Below are positions 38,344 to 47,345 of a DNA stretch of 64,000 nt, piece after piece. The translations under genes and the position numbers were made by a program. The notes beneath the pieces are model-generated. The model was not told the origin of the DNA. It was given only the letters and a program-made list of their open reading frames with translations, and searched no databases. How positions within the stretch are numbered: position 1 is the first letter of the stretch; each line of letters begins with the position of its first letter. This DNA is from Candidatus Aegiribacteria sp. MLS_C (GTDB lineage: Bacteria; Fermentibacterota; Fermentibacteria; Fermentibacterales; JCC-6), in contig LQBI01000032.1 in NCBI GenBank assembly GCA_002030045.1, forward strand, positions 62,001-126,000. Reading direction: 5' to 3'.

Positions 38344-39423
38344 CTATCTCTTCCATATAAGCCTTGTGATGAGGACCAGGGCCACCACGAGGGAGCCTAT
38401 CCCGCCTATGAGCATCCACTGGGATCCCTGTCCCTGGAAAACTATGGCCGCGGCCCCCGCGACCCCGAAGAGTCCCGCCAGGATGCCCATGATCACCGCG
38501 GACCTTCGCCCCGGCAGGAACTCTCTGACGAACTCGCTCACGAACATGACGCCTCCCGGGAGGGCCGGGTGCCTTATCTCGTCGAAACGGTGGATCCTCT
38601 TGTTCCTCAGAAGCTCGCGCACCTCCTCCGGGTCCTCGAAGACGTAGTCCTCACCGTACGAGGTGGCTATACGGTAGAGCTTCCTGTCCCCTTCGGAGAC
38701 CCCGGACGTTCCCTCGTCGGACCCGGCGGCTTCAGCCTCGGTCCCAGAACTGTCATCAGGATTACTGCCCATGGCTTTCCCCGGCGCGGCCGTTCCTCCG
38801 GCAGCCGGGGCCTCGTGAACGGCGGACGGGGGCTTGCCGCTGGAAGGAGCGGGTTCCTCCACAGGCCATATCTCCCTTGTGAAATGCCCGCATTCAAGTA
38901 TGGACTGCCAGCTTTCTCCGGCAAGCATGACCTGGGCCTCCATGGGGACCCTTGACTCCGAGATCCATGTCCTCAGGGTCTCCAGGTCCCCGGGTACGAA
39001 GGTCCTCCCGTCGAACCTTATTCTTACCGGCTGCTTCTCCGGATCATCGTGGTCCCACTCCCTGAGGTATGGTGAGAGTTCGGGAGAGGCCTTTCCGAGT
39101 ATTCCCCCGGGAGGTGTCTTCGGCCCCTCCACCTGCACCTCGGAGGAGAGCCTTCCCTCGTGCGCCCACTGGACTATCGTCTCCCAGTCAGGGGCCACAT
39201 AGGTCTTTCCCCCCATCTTCAGCTTCCACCAGTTCTCCGGATCCAGCAGTGCGCCGAGTTCGCTGTTGGCGGTGACGGGTATCCACTTCTCGGTGCCAGC
39301 CACCCTGTAGCTGTCGTCGCTGGATATCCTGTGCTCCCTGGCCCACCTGAAGAAAACCTCCCGGTTCGCTGCCCTGTAGGTCCTGCCCTCGTGCCTGAGT
39401 TCGACGGCCCTGTCCTCAGCCAT
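38344..39423 (-). CDS. Unknown protein with repeated ~60-aa domain and C-terminal TM segments
   Basis: Repeats: LRHEGRTYRAANREVFFRWAREHRISSDD, LKMGGKTYVAPDWETIVQWAHEGRLSSEV, IRFDGRTFVPGDLETLRTWISESRVPMEA; two C-terminal TM helices. Confidence 0.7.
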   Translation of the reverse strand: MAEDRAVELRHEGRTYRAANREVFFRWAREHRISSDDSYRVAGTEKWIPVTANSELGALLDPENWWKLKMGGKTYVAPDWETIVQWAHEGRLSSEVQVEGPKTPPGGILGKASPELSPYLREWDHDDPEKQPVRIRFDGRTFVPGDLETLRTWISESRVPMEAQVMLAGESWQSILECGHFTREIWPVEEPAPSSGKPPSAVHEAPAAGGTAAPGKAMGSNPDDSSGTEAEAAGSDEGTSGVSEGDRKLYRIATSYGEDYVFEDPEEVRELLRNKRIHRFDEIRHPALPGGVMFVSEFVREFLPGRRSAVIMGILAGLFGVAGAAAIVFQGQGSQWMLIGGIGSLVVALVLITRLIWKR

Positions 39424-39461
39424 TGGAAACCCCCTGATATCGAGTTGTAAAGATGTTCAAG

Positions 39462-39490
39462 CGTATACATACAATACTGCCTTTTGTCAA
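39462..39490 (-). promoter_or_regulatory. Sigma70-like promoter for 38344-39423
   Basis: Minus strand TTGACA (39490-39485), 17-bp spacer, TATACG (39467-39462). Confidence 0.55.
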
Positions 39491-39493
39491 CTT

Positions 39494-41443
39494 TCAGAAA
39501 GCCCCTTCAGCAGCTGGGAAAGTGATCGAATCCGCCAGGGCTGCCCGGGCGGAGTCAGGGTCGACCCAGCCCCTGTCACGGGAGATCCTTATCAGCCTGT
39601 CCAGATAGTCTTCCCAGTAACCGGGAACGCTCCTCCTCGAAAAGAACCCATAGTACAGCCTCGGCCCGGGGAGGATGGAGACCAGGTAGGCCATCTGCCT
39701 GGTGGAAAGGTCCCCGAGTTCCCTGCCGAAGTAGTAGCGCGCCGCTTCCCCGAATCCGAAGACACCCGGGCCGAGTTCGACTATGTTGGCGTATATCTCC
39801 ATGATCCTGTCCTTGGAGAGGTAGGCTTCCAGCCTCCAGGTCAGGAAGACTTCCTGTACCTTCCTGGCCAGTGTCTTCTCCCTGCCGAGGAACAGGTTCC
39901 GGGCCAGCTGCATGGAGATGGTGGACCCACCCCTGACGAACCTGCCGGTCTCCATGTTGGCTATGATTGAGTTGCGGACGTGATACTCGCAGAAGCCTTC
40001 GTGAGTCCGGAAGGTGGCGTCCTCCGCACACCTCAGCAGACCCTCGAAGGATGGAGGGAGGGAGTCGAAGACGATGAAATCCTCGTTCAGGAGCGTATCG
40101 AGGTACACGGTCCTCCTCCCTCCCCAGCTGTCCCTCATGAGGCAGGAGCCTCCGTGGCGGAGCTGCCCTACATGAACGGGGCTCCTGTCCACCCGCAGTC
40201 CCGATGCATCCACGCTGGCGCTGAAATCGGAACTGTCGGGACAGCCCCAGTCCAGCACGAGCCTTGCGTAGAATGCTCCCCTGCCCGACATCTCCAGCCC
40301 CTCCAGCGGGCCCAGGAGTTCTGACGGGACTGAAGCGGCCAGGTCCCCTCCGTCCACCGAATCGTTCCACAGCTCCAGCTCCAGCCAGGGATCGCCGAAG
40401 AACCTGCCCCTCATCCTGAACTCCACAGGCAGGCTGCCTATTCGGAAGGTCCCGGAATCAACGGTTACAGCGGCGGTCCCCGGGCAGAAGCGTCCCTCCA
40501 GCGTCATGCCGGCGGTGGAGCTGACCGTGTCGGCGGACAGCCCTGGACAGTGGATGCGTATGGAATCCAGTCGGGCATTCACGCTGATCCCTACGGTGTC
40601 GCTTTCATGAACCTCCAGTACCAGCGTACCTGAGGGCACAAGGTCCACGTAGGAACCCGGAATGAGTTCCCGCGCCCCGGATACGATGACCTCCCTCAGG
40701 TCCTCGAGCCTGGAGGTGAGAATGACCGACGTGGAACCGCCCCCGTCATCGATGAGGAAGGATACTCCGGCCCTGTCGCCATTTATGGAGCTGATCACTC
40801 CACTGGCCTCCAGGTGGTCGTCCATGACCGCCGTCATGCGTCCCTGGACCGTGATCCCCGAAAGGAGCTCAGGCAGCCTGATCCTTCCTCCGGGGACCCT
40901 GGAGAGTTCGAACCAGGTGATGCAGGCGCTGTCCCTTCCGTCCTGAAGGAGGAGCGACCCGGCCAGGGTCCCCCAGCTTCCCTGCATCGTTATGGATACG
41001 TGCCGTCCAAGCGAATCCTCGAAGACCGACCCGCAGGCAAGCGAGGAATCCCCGGAGTCCAGCAGCATGAGGTCTGCGAACCTGCAGGGCGGCAGGACGC
41101 TTCCTCCCCCGGAGGATGCGGGACCACCGGCACCGGGACCCGGGACCCAGCTTCCACCGAGGACCAGGACGCTGTCGACGGACGGATCCAGTATGGAACC
41201 GCTCCAGTAGACGACGCACTCATCGAGGAACAGACCCCTGGCGGGAAGACCCAGTCCCTCCACCACGACGGTGCCGCCGCAGAATGCAGCCCGGCGGAGG
41301 GTCGCCCCCGGGTCGATGCCCCTGAGGAAACCCCTGAGGGGCACCGAGGCCAGGGGTTCAAGGCCCAGCCAGGTGAACAGTACCAGGAACAGCCCGATCG
41401 AGCAGATAAGTATCCTGCGCGACCCGCATTCCCAGGCCGCCAC
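39494..41443 (-). CDS. GT51 peptidoglycan transglycosylase with long N-terminal (AsmA-like?) region, GTG start
   Basis: C-term CAEDATFRTHEGFCEYHVRNSI, RGGSTISMQLARNLFLGREKTLARKVQEVFLTWRLEAYLSKDRIMEIYANIVELGPGVFGFGEAARYYFGR; ~420-aa N-terminal beta-rich region. Confidence 0.85.
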   Translation of the reverse strand: MAAWECGSRRILICSIGLFLVLFTWLGLEPLASVPLRGFLRGIDPGATLRRAAFCGGTVVVEGLGLPARGLFLDECVVYWSGSILDPSVDSVLVLGGSWVPGPGAGGPASSGGGSVLPPCRFADLMLLDSGDSSLACGSVFEDSLGRHVSITMQGSWGTLAGSLLLQDGRDSACITWFELSRVPGGRIRLPELLSGITVQGRMTAVMDDHLEASGVISSINGDRAGVSFLIDDGGGSTSVILTSRLEDLREVIVSGARELIPGSYVDLVPSGTLVLEVHESDTVGISVNARLDSIRIHCPGLSADTVSSTAGMTLEGRFCPGTAAVTVDSGTFRIGSLPVEFRMRGRFFGDPWLELELWNDSVDGGDLAASVPSELLGPLEGLEMSGRGAFYARLVLDWGCPDSSDFSASVDASGLRVDRSPVHVGQLRHGGSCLMRDSWGGRRTVYLDTLLNEDFIVFDSLPPSFEGLLRCAEDATFRTHEGFCEYHVRNSIIANMETGRFVRGGSTISMQLARNLFLGREKTLARKVQEVFLTWRLEAYLSKDRIMEIYANIVELGPGVFGFGEAARYYFGRELGDLSTRQMAYLVSILPGPRLYYGFFSRRSVPGYWEDYLDRLIRISRDRGWVDPDSARAALADSITFPAAEGAF

Positions 41444-41446
41444 CCG

Positions 41447-42154
41447 TCACCTTTCGCTGAAGGCCAGATTGATCTCGCTGAGAAGGGACTCCGCCGCTTC
41501 CCTGGGACGGGATGCCCGGGTAACGGGCCTTCCCACTACCAGGCTCGTGGCCCCGGCCTTCACCGCCTCGAAGGGGGTCGCCGTCCTCTTCTGGTCGTCC
41601 ATGGGGCTGTCCGAAGGTCTCACGCCCGGAGTCACTATCAGGAAATCCGGGGAAGTCGCTTCCCTCACGGCCGAAGCCTCCGCAGGGGAGCAGACCACTC
41701 CGGAGAGCCCGGACTCCATGGCGGCAATAGCCATTCGAGCAACCATTCCCGCCGGTTCCCCGGGTATGCCCACATCCTCCAGGTCATCGGCGCCGAGGCT
41801 GGTGAGAACCGTGACCGCCAGCACACGGGTGCCGCCTCCTGATACCCCGGCGGCCTCAGCCGCTTTCTCCATCATGCGCCTGCCTCCCGAGGCATGGACG
41901 TTCAGAAGGCTCGGGGAATAGGCGCAGGCTGCCCTCACGGCACCCTCCACCGTGTAGGGTATGTCGTGGAACTTGAGGTCCAGGAACAGAGGGAAGCCCC
42001 TTTCCCGTATATCCTCAAGAAGTCCGGGTCCCATGCCCACGAAGAGTTCCAGCCCAACCTTCATGCCGAGGGGAAGCCCCGCCAGCTCTTCAAGAAGACT
42101 CCTGTCCCTCTTCAGTTCCTCACTGGTCAGCGCCACGTAAAGCCTGGTTTCCAT
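41447..42154 (-). CDS. pyrF: Orotidine 5'-phosphate decarboxylase
   Basis: FLDLKFHDIPYTVEGAVRAA; FLIVTPGVRP; VVGRPVTRA. Confidence 0.93.
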   Translation of the reverse strand: METRLYVALTSEELKRDRSLLEELAGLPLGMKVGLELFVGMGPGLLEDIRERGFPLFLDLKFHDIPYTVEGAVRAACAYSPSLLNVHASGGRRMMEKAAEAAGVSGGGTRVLAVTVLTSLGADDLEDVGIPGEPAGMVARMAIAAMESGLSGVVCSPAEASAVREATSPDFLIVTPGVRPSDSPMDDQKRTATPFEAVKAGATSLVVGRPVTRASRPREAAESLLSEINLAFSER

Positions 42155-42262
42155 CCGGTCTCCCGTTCCTGTTCATCCGGTCTCCCGTTCCTGTCCGTCC
42201 GGTATCCCGTTCCTGTCCGTCCGGTATCCTGTTCCATGTCCTTCCCGTATCCGGTTCCACGC
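42152..42262. repeat. ~22-bp tandem repeat, 4 good copies plus a degenerate fifth
   Basis: CATCCGGTCTCCCGTTCCTGTT / CATCCGGTCTCCCGTTCCTGTC / CGTCCGGTATCCCGTTCCTGTC / CGTCCGGTATCCTGTTCCATGTC / CTTCCCGTATCCGGTTCCACG. Confidence 0.9.
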
Positions 42263-42276
42263 ACTTCCGCACGGCT

Positions 42277-42687
42277 TCACTCACCGCCGACAACCGTCAG
42301 CAGGACGCTGGCCGTTCCGGAATCCAGCATTCCCAGTCTTTCCGCCGCTCCGTAGGAGAGGTCGACGATCCTCCCCCCCACATAGGGCCCCCTGTCGTTC
42401 ACCCTGACCGTCACCTCCCTCTCGTTGTCCAGGTTCAGGACACTCAGCACCGTGCCGAAGGGAAGCGAGGGATGGGCGCAGGTGAGGCCGTACATGTCGT
42501 AGGTCTCGCCGCTGGCGGTGGTCTTGCCGTGAAAGCCGTCACCGTAGTACGACGCGGTCCCCCTCTGGCTGAAACCAGCAACCGCCGCGCCTGCGGCGAT
42601 CCCGGCGGACCTGTAGACCGGATTCGATTCCAGGTGGCATCCCTGCAGTAACAGCAGGAATGCCGCTGCCAGAAGGACCATACTCAT
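42277..42687 (-). CDS. RlpA-like double-psi beta-barrel lipoprotein
   Basis: QRGTASYYGDGFHGKTTASGETYDMYGLTCAHPSLPFGTVLSV...VRVNDRGPYVGGRIVDLSYGAAERLGM; lipobox LLLLQGC. Confidence 0.9.
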   Translation of the reverse strand: MSMVLLAAAFLLLLQGCHLESNPVYRSAGIAAGAAVAGFSQRGTASYYGDGFHGKTTASGETYDMYGLTCAHPSLPFGTVLSVLNLDNEREVTVRVNDRGPYVGGRIVDLSYGAAERLGMLDSGTASVLLTVVGGE

Positions 42688-43580
42688 GTCCCGGTACCGT
42701 CCGGGAATCCCCTCAGCCCGTCCAGGAGTTCCCTCACCCCTTCCAGCAGTTCGAGCGCGGCTCCCGGTCTCCTCATGAGCCAGGTGCCGACCTGCACCAT
42801 GGTGGCGCCTGCGGCCAGAAGCTCCAGGACGTCTTCGGGGCTGCCGACGCCTCCGGAGGCAAGGACGGGTATTCCCACGGCGCGGCGGGTCAGGTGCACC
42901 CTGGCCACCGTGAGAGGGAGGAGCGCCGGAGAGGAGTAACCCCCGACTCCGCGTTTTAGAGGGGCTTCCCCGGTCCTCCAGTCAACCGTCATTCCGAGGA
43001 AGGTGTTGCAGACGGTGACCGCCGAAGCTCCGCCCTCCTCCGCCGCCGCCGCCGACTCGACCATGCTGCCCTCGTTGGGCGTCAGCTTCACGCTGAAGGG
43101 TCTTCGTGTGGCCGCGGCCACCAGCCGCGAGACCTCCTCCACCGTGGAGGGTGAGGCGCCGAAGGCCGCGCCTCCGGCGGAAACGTTCGGACATGAGACA
43201 TTGATCTCGTAACCCACCGGCACTGGGGAGGAGTCGAGTCTTTCCACCACCGACGCGTAATCCTCCACGGTATCACCCGCCACGTTCACTATCAGCGGGA
43301 CGGGGAGCCGGGAAGCGGCGGGGAGGACCGAAGCCAGCACTTCCTCGACGCCCGGGTTGGCAAGACCGACGGAGTTCAGCAGTCCGTACCTGGTCTCGAC
43401 TATCCTCGGAGGAACGTTCCCGTCCCTGGGAAGTAGAGTGGTTGCCTTGGAGACCACGGCGGCCACTCCCGCCAGCATGCCCATCTCCATCAGTTCCAGT
43501 CCGAACCCTGCGGTGCCGGATGCAAGCATCAGCGGGGAATCGTACTCCCTGCCCCAGAGGGTCCATGGACCGGTCTCCAT
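42684..43580 (-). CDS. pyrD: Dihydroorotate dehydrogenase, class 1B-type
   Basis: Start METGPWTLWGREYDSPLMLASGTAGFG; VGLANPGVEEV; YEINVSCPNVSAGG; VKLTPN; ASGGVGSPEDVLELLAAGATMVQVGTWLM. Confidence 0.92.
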   Translation of the reverse strand: METGPWTLWGREYDSPLMLASGTAGFGLELMEMGMLAGVAAVVSKATTLLPRDGNVPPRIVETRYGLLNSVGLANPGVEEVLASVLPAASRLPVPLIVNVAGDTVEDYASVVERLDSSPVPVGYEINVSCPNVSAGGAAFGASPSTVEEVSRLVAAATRRPFSVKLTPNEGSMVESAAAAEEGGASAVTVCNTFLGMTVDWRTGEAPLKRGVGGYSSPALLPLTVARVHLTRRAVGIPVLASGGVGSPEDVLELLAAGATMVQVGTWLMRRPGAALELLEGVRELLDGLRGFPDGTGT

Positions 43581-44374
43581 CAGACCCCCTCCCAGCGTTC
43601 CCAGTCTATCCTCCCGGCGGGAATGACCGGGCCGTCGGTACAGCACTTGAGGTAGCCTCCGGCTGCCGCCGGTACCGAACATCCCTCGCAGACGCCCCAG
43701 CCGCAGCCCATCCTCGCCTCGGCGGAGACCTGGACCCTTCCGGACAGTCCGGGCGGTACCCTCTCCATGACCGCCTTCATCATGGCAACCGGGCCGCAGA
43801 GGGCTATGTTCGCGAAATGCTCCCAGGGAACACCGTCAAGAAGGTCCGTAACAAGACCCGCCCTTCCCGAGGAACCGTCCTCCGTGATGCTGGTGCAGGG
43901 GACTCCGGAAAGGTCCGTCAGCCTGCATGCCGAGGAGGCTCCGAGGACCGCCAGCCCGCAGTCCGCAGCCTGGCACAGCCGCGGGAAGCCTGCCGCCCCC
44001 ATGCCGCCACCTATCAGGAGCCAGCGGCCTCCGTCAAGAGCGTACCCCCTGCCCAGCGGGCCCAGAACCCTGAGGGAGGAACCCGTCTCCGTGGCCGCGA
44101 GGGCCTCTGTGCCTCTTCCCCGGACCTCGAAGAGGAGTTCGAAAGAGGAGGGTCCTATCCTTGAGATGGTGAAAGGTCTGCGAACCAGGGGAAAGGGTCC
44201 GGGAGGTATCTCGACCTGTACGAACCTGCCCGGCGAGGCTTCGTCCAGGAAATCGGGACCCGCCTGGAGTTCCAGACGGACTATGCCGGGTACGTCCTCC
44301 CGTCGACGGGTCACGGACATCATACGGTCCCGGATCATTCCCGGAACCCCGGCAGGCCGGTCACTCCCCGTCAT
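43580..44374 (-). CDS. pyrK: Dihydroorotate dehydrogenase electron transfer subunit
   Basis: FAD-binding RPFTIS; LLIGGGMGAAGF; [2Fe-2S] Cys cluster MGCGWGVCEGCSVPAAAGGYLKCCTDGPV. Confidence 0.9.
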   Translation of the reverse strand: MTGSDRPAGVPGMIRDRMMSVTRRREDVPGIVRLELQAGPDFLDEASPGRFVQVEIPPGPFPLVRRPFTISRIGPSSFELLFEVRGRGTEALAATETGSSLRVLGPLGRGYALDGGRWLLIGGGMGAAGFPRLCQAADCGLAVLGASSACRLTDLSGVPCTSITEDGSSGRAGLVTDLLDGVPWEHFANIALCGPVAMMKAVMERVPPGLSGRVQVSAEARMGCGWGVCEGCSVPAAAGGYLKCCTDGPVIPAGRIDWERWEGV

Positions 44375-46028
44375 CCTCCCTTCCTCCCAGTCTCCTGGAG
44401 GCGGATATCCCGTATTCCGTACCCGGGTAGTCTTCCACCAGCGTGTTCAGATAACCCTCCAGGATGCCGTCCTCCACTCTGGCCCCCTCTCCCGCCAGGT
44501 ACGCGGCCCAGATGAGTTCAGGTCCAGCCATTCTGCTCCAGGGGGAATCCAGGGTACTGTCCAGGATCTCCCAGGCTTCCCGGAACTCCGTTCCATCGAT
44601 CAGTTCCCAGGCTTTCTCGAGAACCACCGAGGGACGGTAGGGGTAGCCGGGACCCCTGGGAAGTCCGAGCCTGTGCTCGATTCCTGTGGCCAGGTCGCCT
44701 GAATCGCTCAGCGCGTAGGCCTCCATCAGCATGGACGCAGCGGAGTCCGCTTCAAGGGGCAGGACTTCCGCCAGGGTCGCCAGGGCCACCGCCCTCTCCA
44801 TTCCGGGTCCCTCGCCTGCCACCTGCCTAAGGCTCCGGAGGGCATCGGCGTCTTCGGGCCCGTAGAGGTCGATCCTCTTCTCCGCTATCATGATCGTGTA
44901 GAGCCAGTCGTCTTCGCCTGCGTCCCGGACCTCCTCCGAATAGTCCAGGAGGAGCTGCAGGTCGTTTCGTCTGTCGGCCGCAAGCCTCATCCAGAGGTAA
45001 TCGCCGCCGCGTCCCTCCAGTTCCTCGAGGTCAGCTATGGCATCCCGGACCCTTTCCTGCTCCTCGAGCAGGAGGGCTCTCCTGTAAAGGGCTTCCGCGC
45101 CGTACTCCCGGTACCTGTCCAGGTCCGCCGCGGAACGGTAGGAGAGCAGTGCCCCGGCGACGTCACCGGACAATTCACGTGCCTTGCCGTTGAGCAGGGC
45201 TATGGCGGCGGTCTCCAGGTCCGAACGGTATCCGCCCAGGAGGCGGTCGAGGACCTGGACGGCCATTCCCGGCCTGTCATCCATCAGGTAAGCGTCGGCC
45301 GCAGTGGTCAGCGCCCTGTAGTAACCCTCCCCCCTTCCGAAGTCCTCGCCTGCCTGAAGCGCCAGTACGGCTCCGCTGTCCGCCATGCCAAGGTCCATGA
45401 AGGCCATGCCCCTGAGCAGGGTGAACTCCGCTTCCAGGCTGTCGTCCCGGGGTACGCGCATGGTGTCTGCAAGGACCAGGGCGTCATAGGGCCTGTCGTC
45501 GAGAAGCAGGGTCTCCATCAGGTATAGCCTGGACCTGTCGTAGAGCTTCCGGTCGTCCTCGGAGACGCTCTCGAAGGATGCCGCCGCATCGTTGTACCTT
45601 CCAAGCTCAAGCGCCGCCTGGCCCATCCCGATGGTTGCCCTGTCGCTGATCTCGATGTCGTCGGTCATCACTATAGCCGATGCGTACGCCATCATGGCCT
45701 CGCTGAAATCGGAGGTCCCGCTTCCGGTAAGGGTCCTCCTTCCCGACTGGAGCAGGGCGTCACCCAGCAGCAGCTGGGCATCATCGGCCCACCTGCTCCC
45801 GGGGTAGACCGCCAGGACCCTGGCAGCGCCGGCGATGGCTTCGTCAAGCAGCTGCTCCTCCATGGAAAGGGGGTCGTCCGGGTTCTCCACGGCCAGGGCC
45901 ATCGCTTCGTCGAAGCTCTTCCTGGCGTTGTAGAACGTGTTGTAGTAGGCGCAGGAGGACAGCAGTACCACCGCAACCGCCACAAGTGAAGCGGAGGACC
46001 GGCTGATCCTATACCGCAAGCGTATCAT
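44361..46028 (-). CDS. TPR-like lipoprotein
   Basis: Internal ATG at 46028: MIRLRYRISRSSASLVAVAVVLLSSCAYYNTFYNARKSFDEA; helical repeats throughout. Confidence 0.8.
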   Translation of the reverse strand: MIRLRYRISRSSASLVAVAVVLLSSCAYYNTFYNARKSFDEAMALAVENPDDPLSMEEQLLDEAIAGAARVLAVYPGSRWADDAQLLLGDALLQSGRRTLTGSGTSDFSEAMMAYASAIVMTDDIEISDRATIGMGQAALELGRYNDAAASFESVSEDDRKLYDRSRLYLMETLLLDDRPYDALVLADTMRVPRDDSLEAEFTLLRGMAFMDLGMADSGAVLALQAGEDFGRGEGYYRALTTAADAYLMDDRPGMAVQVLDRLLGGYRSDLETAAIALLNGKARELSGDVAGALLSYRSAADLDRYREYGAEALYRRALLLEEQERVRDAIADLEELEGRGGDYLWMRLAADRRNDLQLLLDYSEEVRDAGEDDWLYTIMIAEKRIDLYGPEDADALRSLRQVAGEGPGMERAVALATLAEVLPLEADSAASMLMEAYALSDSGDLATGIEHRLGLPRGPGYPYRPSVVLEKAWELIDGTEFREAWEILDSTLDSPWSRMAGPELIWAAYLAGEGARVEDGILEGYLNTLVEDYPGTEYGISASRRLGGREDDGE

Positions 46029-47313
46029 CCCCGTAGACGAGCCTCTCGATCCAGACGGCCCTGACCCTTCCCCTGAGGGTCCTGTCCATGAAGGGCGTAT
46101 TGACGGATTTAGAGAAGCTTCCCCTTTCCCTGAGCGAATACTCCTCCAGCGGATCGAAGAGCACGCAGTCAGCCGGGGAGCCCGGCGCCAGCGAGGGCGG
46201 GTCCAGCCCGAGGACCGACGCGGGTCCGGTAGTGAGAAGGGCCAGTATATCGAGAGGCTGCATTCCCTCCATGGAGAGTATTTCAAGTGTCAGAGGAAGC
46301 AGCGTCTCCAGTCCGGTAATGCCGAACGAGGCCTCCCGGAGGGGGAGCGTTTTCCTCGATGGTTCATGGGGGGCGTGGTCCGAGGCCACGGCGTCCACCA
46401 TGCCCAGTCTGACCATCTCGACGAGCCTCTTCCTGTCCGACGGGGACCTGAGGGGAGGGTTCATCTTCGCCATGGCTCCGTGCACCTCCACAGCGGACTC
46501 GTCCAGGACCAGATGATGAGGCGTCACGTCAACCGTAACCCTCGCGGCGGCGAAAAGGCCTGACCTGGCTATCTCGATGCTCCTGGGGAGGGAAAGATGG
46601 GTAAGGTGGAGATGCCCCTTTGAATGGGCGGCAACCTCCATGCACCTCACCACGTCAGCCGTTTCCGACAGAGCGGGTATTCCCGGCAGCCCCAGCTTCC
46701 GGGACATTTCCCCCTCGTTCACCGCTCCTCCCGAGAGTCTCTTCTCCTCCGGATGCTCAACGACCGTTCCATCGAACTCCGCAACAGTTTCAAGGGCCTT
46801 CAGCAGGATGGCCGGATCATGGACCGGGTCACCGTCGTCGGAAAACGCCCTCGCGCCCATTCCCGCCATGCCCCTCAGGTCCGCCAGAACCCTCCCCCCC
46901 CTGCCGGAGGTCACGCACGGGATCGGAACCACCCTGACCGGACCAGCCGATGAGGCAAGACGGAGGAGTCTGTCCACCTCAGCGGCGGAGTCCATGGGAG
47001 GGTCGGTGTTGGGCATGACGCCCACCGTGGTGATCCCTCCCGCCAGTGCAGCCAGCAGACCGGTTTCCACTGTCTCCGATACCTCGTCCCCCGGCTGCCT
47101 CAGGTGGACGTGCATGTCGATGAGCCCCGGTATCAGCCATTTGCCGCCGCACCGGACCACGAGGGTGTCCTCGGGGGCCTCGAGACCGTTCCCGATCTCC
47201 ACCAGGCGGCCATTCAGAATGAGAACGTCGGCGACCGTGTCCAGCCCCGCCGAGGGGTCGAGGACGCGAACGTTCCTCAGGAGGTATCTGTCCAGTTCCG
47301 AATCACCTCGCAT
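46009..47313 (-). CDS. pyrC: Dihydroorotase
   Basis: LIDMHVHLRQPGDEVSET; GVMPNTDPPMDS; AFSDDGDPV; ASDHAPHEPSRK. Confidence 0.95.
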   Translation of the reverse strand: MRGDSELDRYLLRNVRVLDPSAGLDTVADVLILNGRLVEIGNGLEAPEDTLVVRCGGKWLIPGLIDMHVHLRQPGDEVSETVETGLLAALAGGITTVGVMPNTDPPMDSAAEVDRLLRLASSAGPVRVVPIPCVTSGRGGRVLADLRGMAGMGARAFSDDGDPVHDPAILLKALETVAEFDGTVVEHPEEKRLSGGAVNEGEMSRKLGLPGIPALSETADVVRCMEVAAHSKGHLHLTHLSLPRSIEIARSGLFAAARVTVDVTPHHLVLDESAVEVHGAMAKMNPPLRSPSDRKRLVEMVRLGMVDAVASDHAPHEPSRKTLPLREASFGITGLETLLPLTLEILSMEGMQPLDILALLTTGPASVLGLDPPSLAPGSPADCVLFDPLEEYSLRERGSFSKSVNTPFMDRTLRGRVRAVWIERLVYGDDTLAV

Positions 47314-47345
47314 AACGGCCTGTTTTCCGGCCTGTCTCAGTCAGA

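Noticed and set aside
44361-46286. 641-aa minus ORF as listed
   Set aside because: First 86 codons overlap pyrC out of frame; lipoprotein start at 46028 is supported by a signal peptide.
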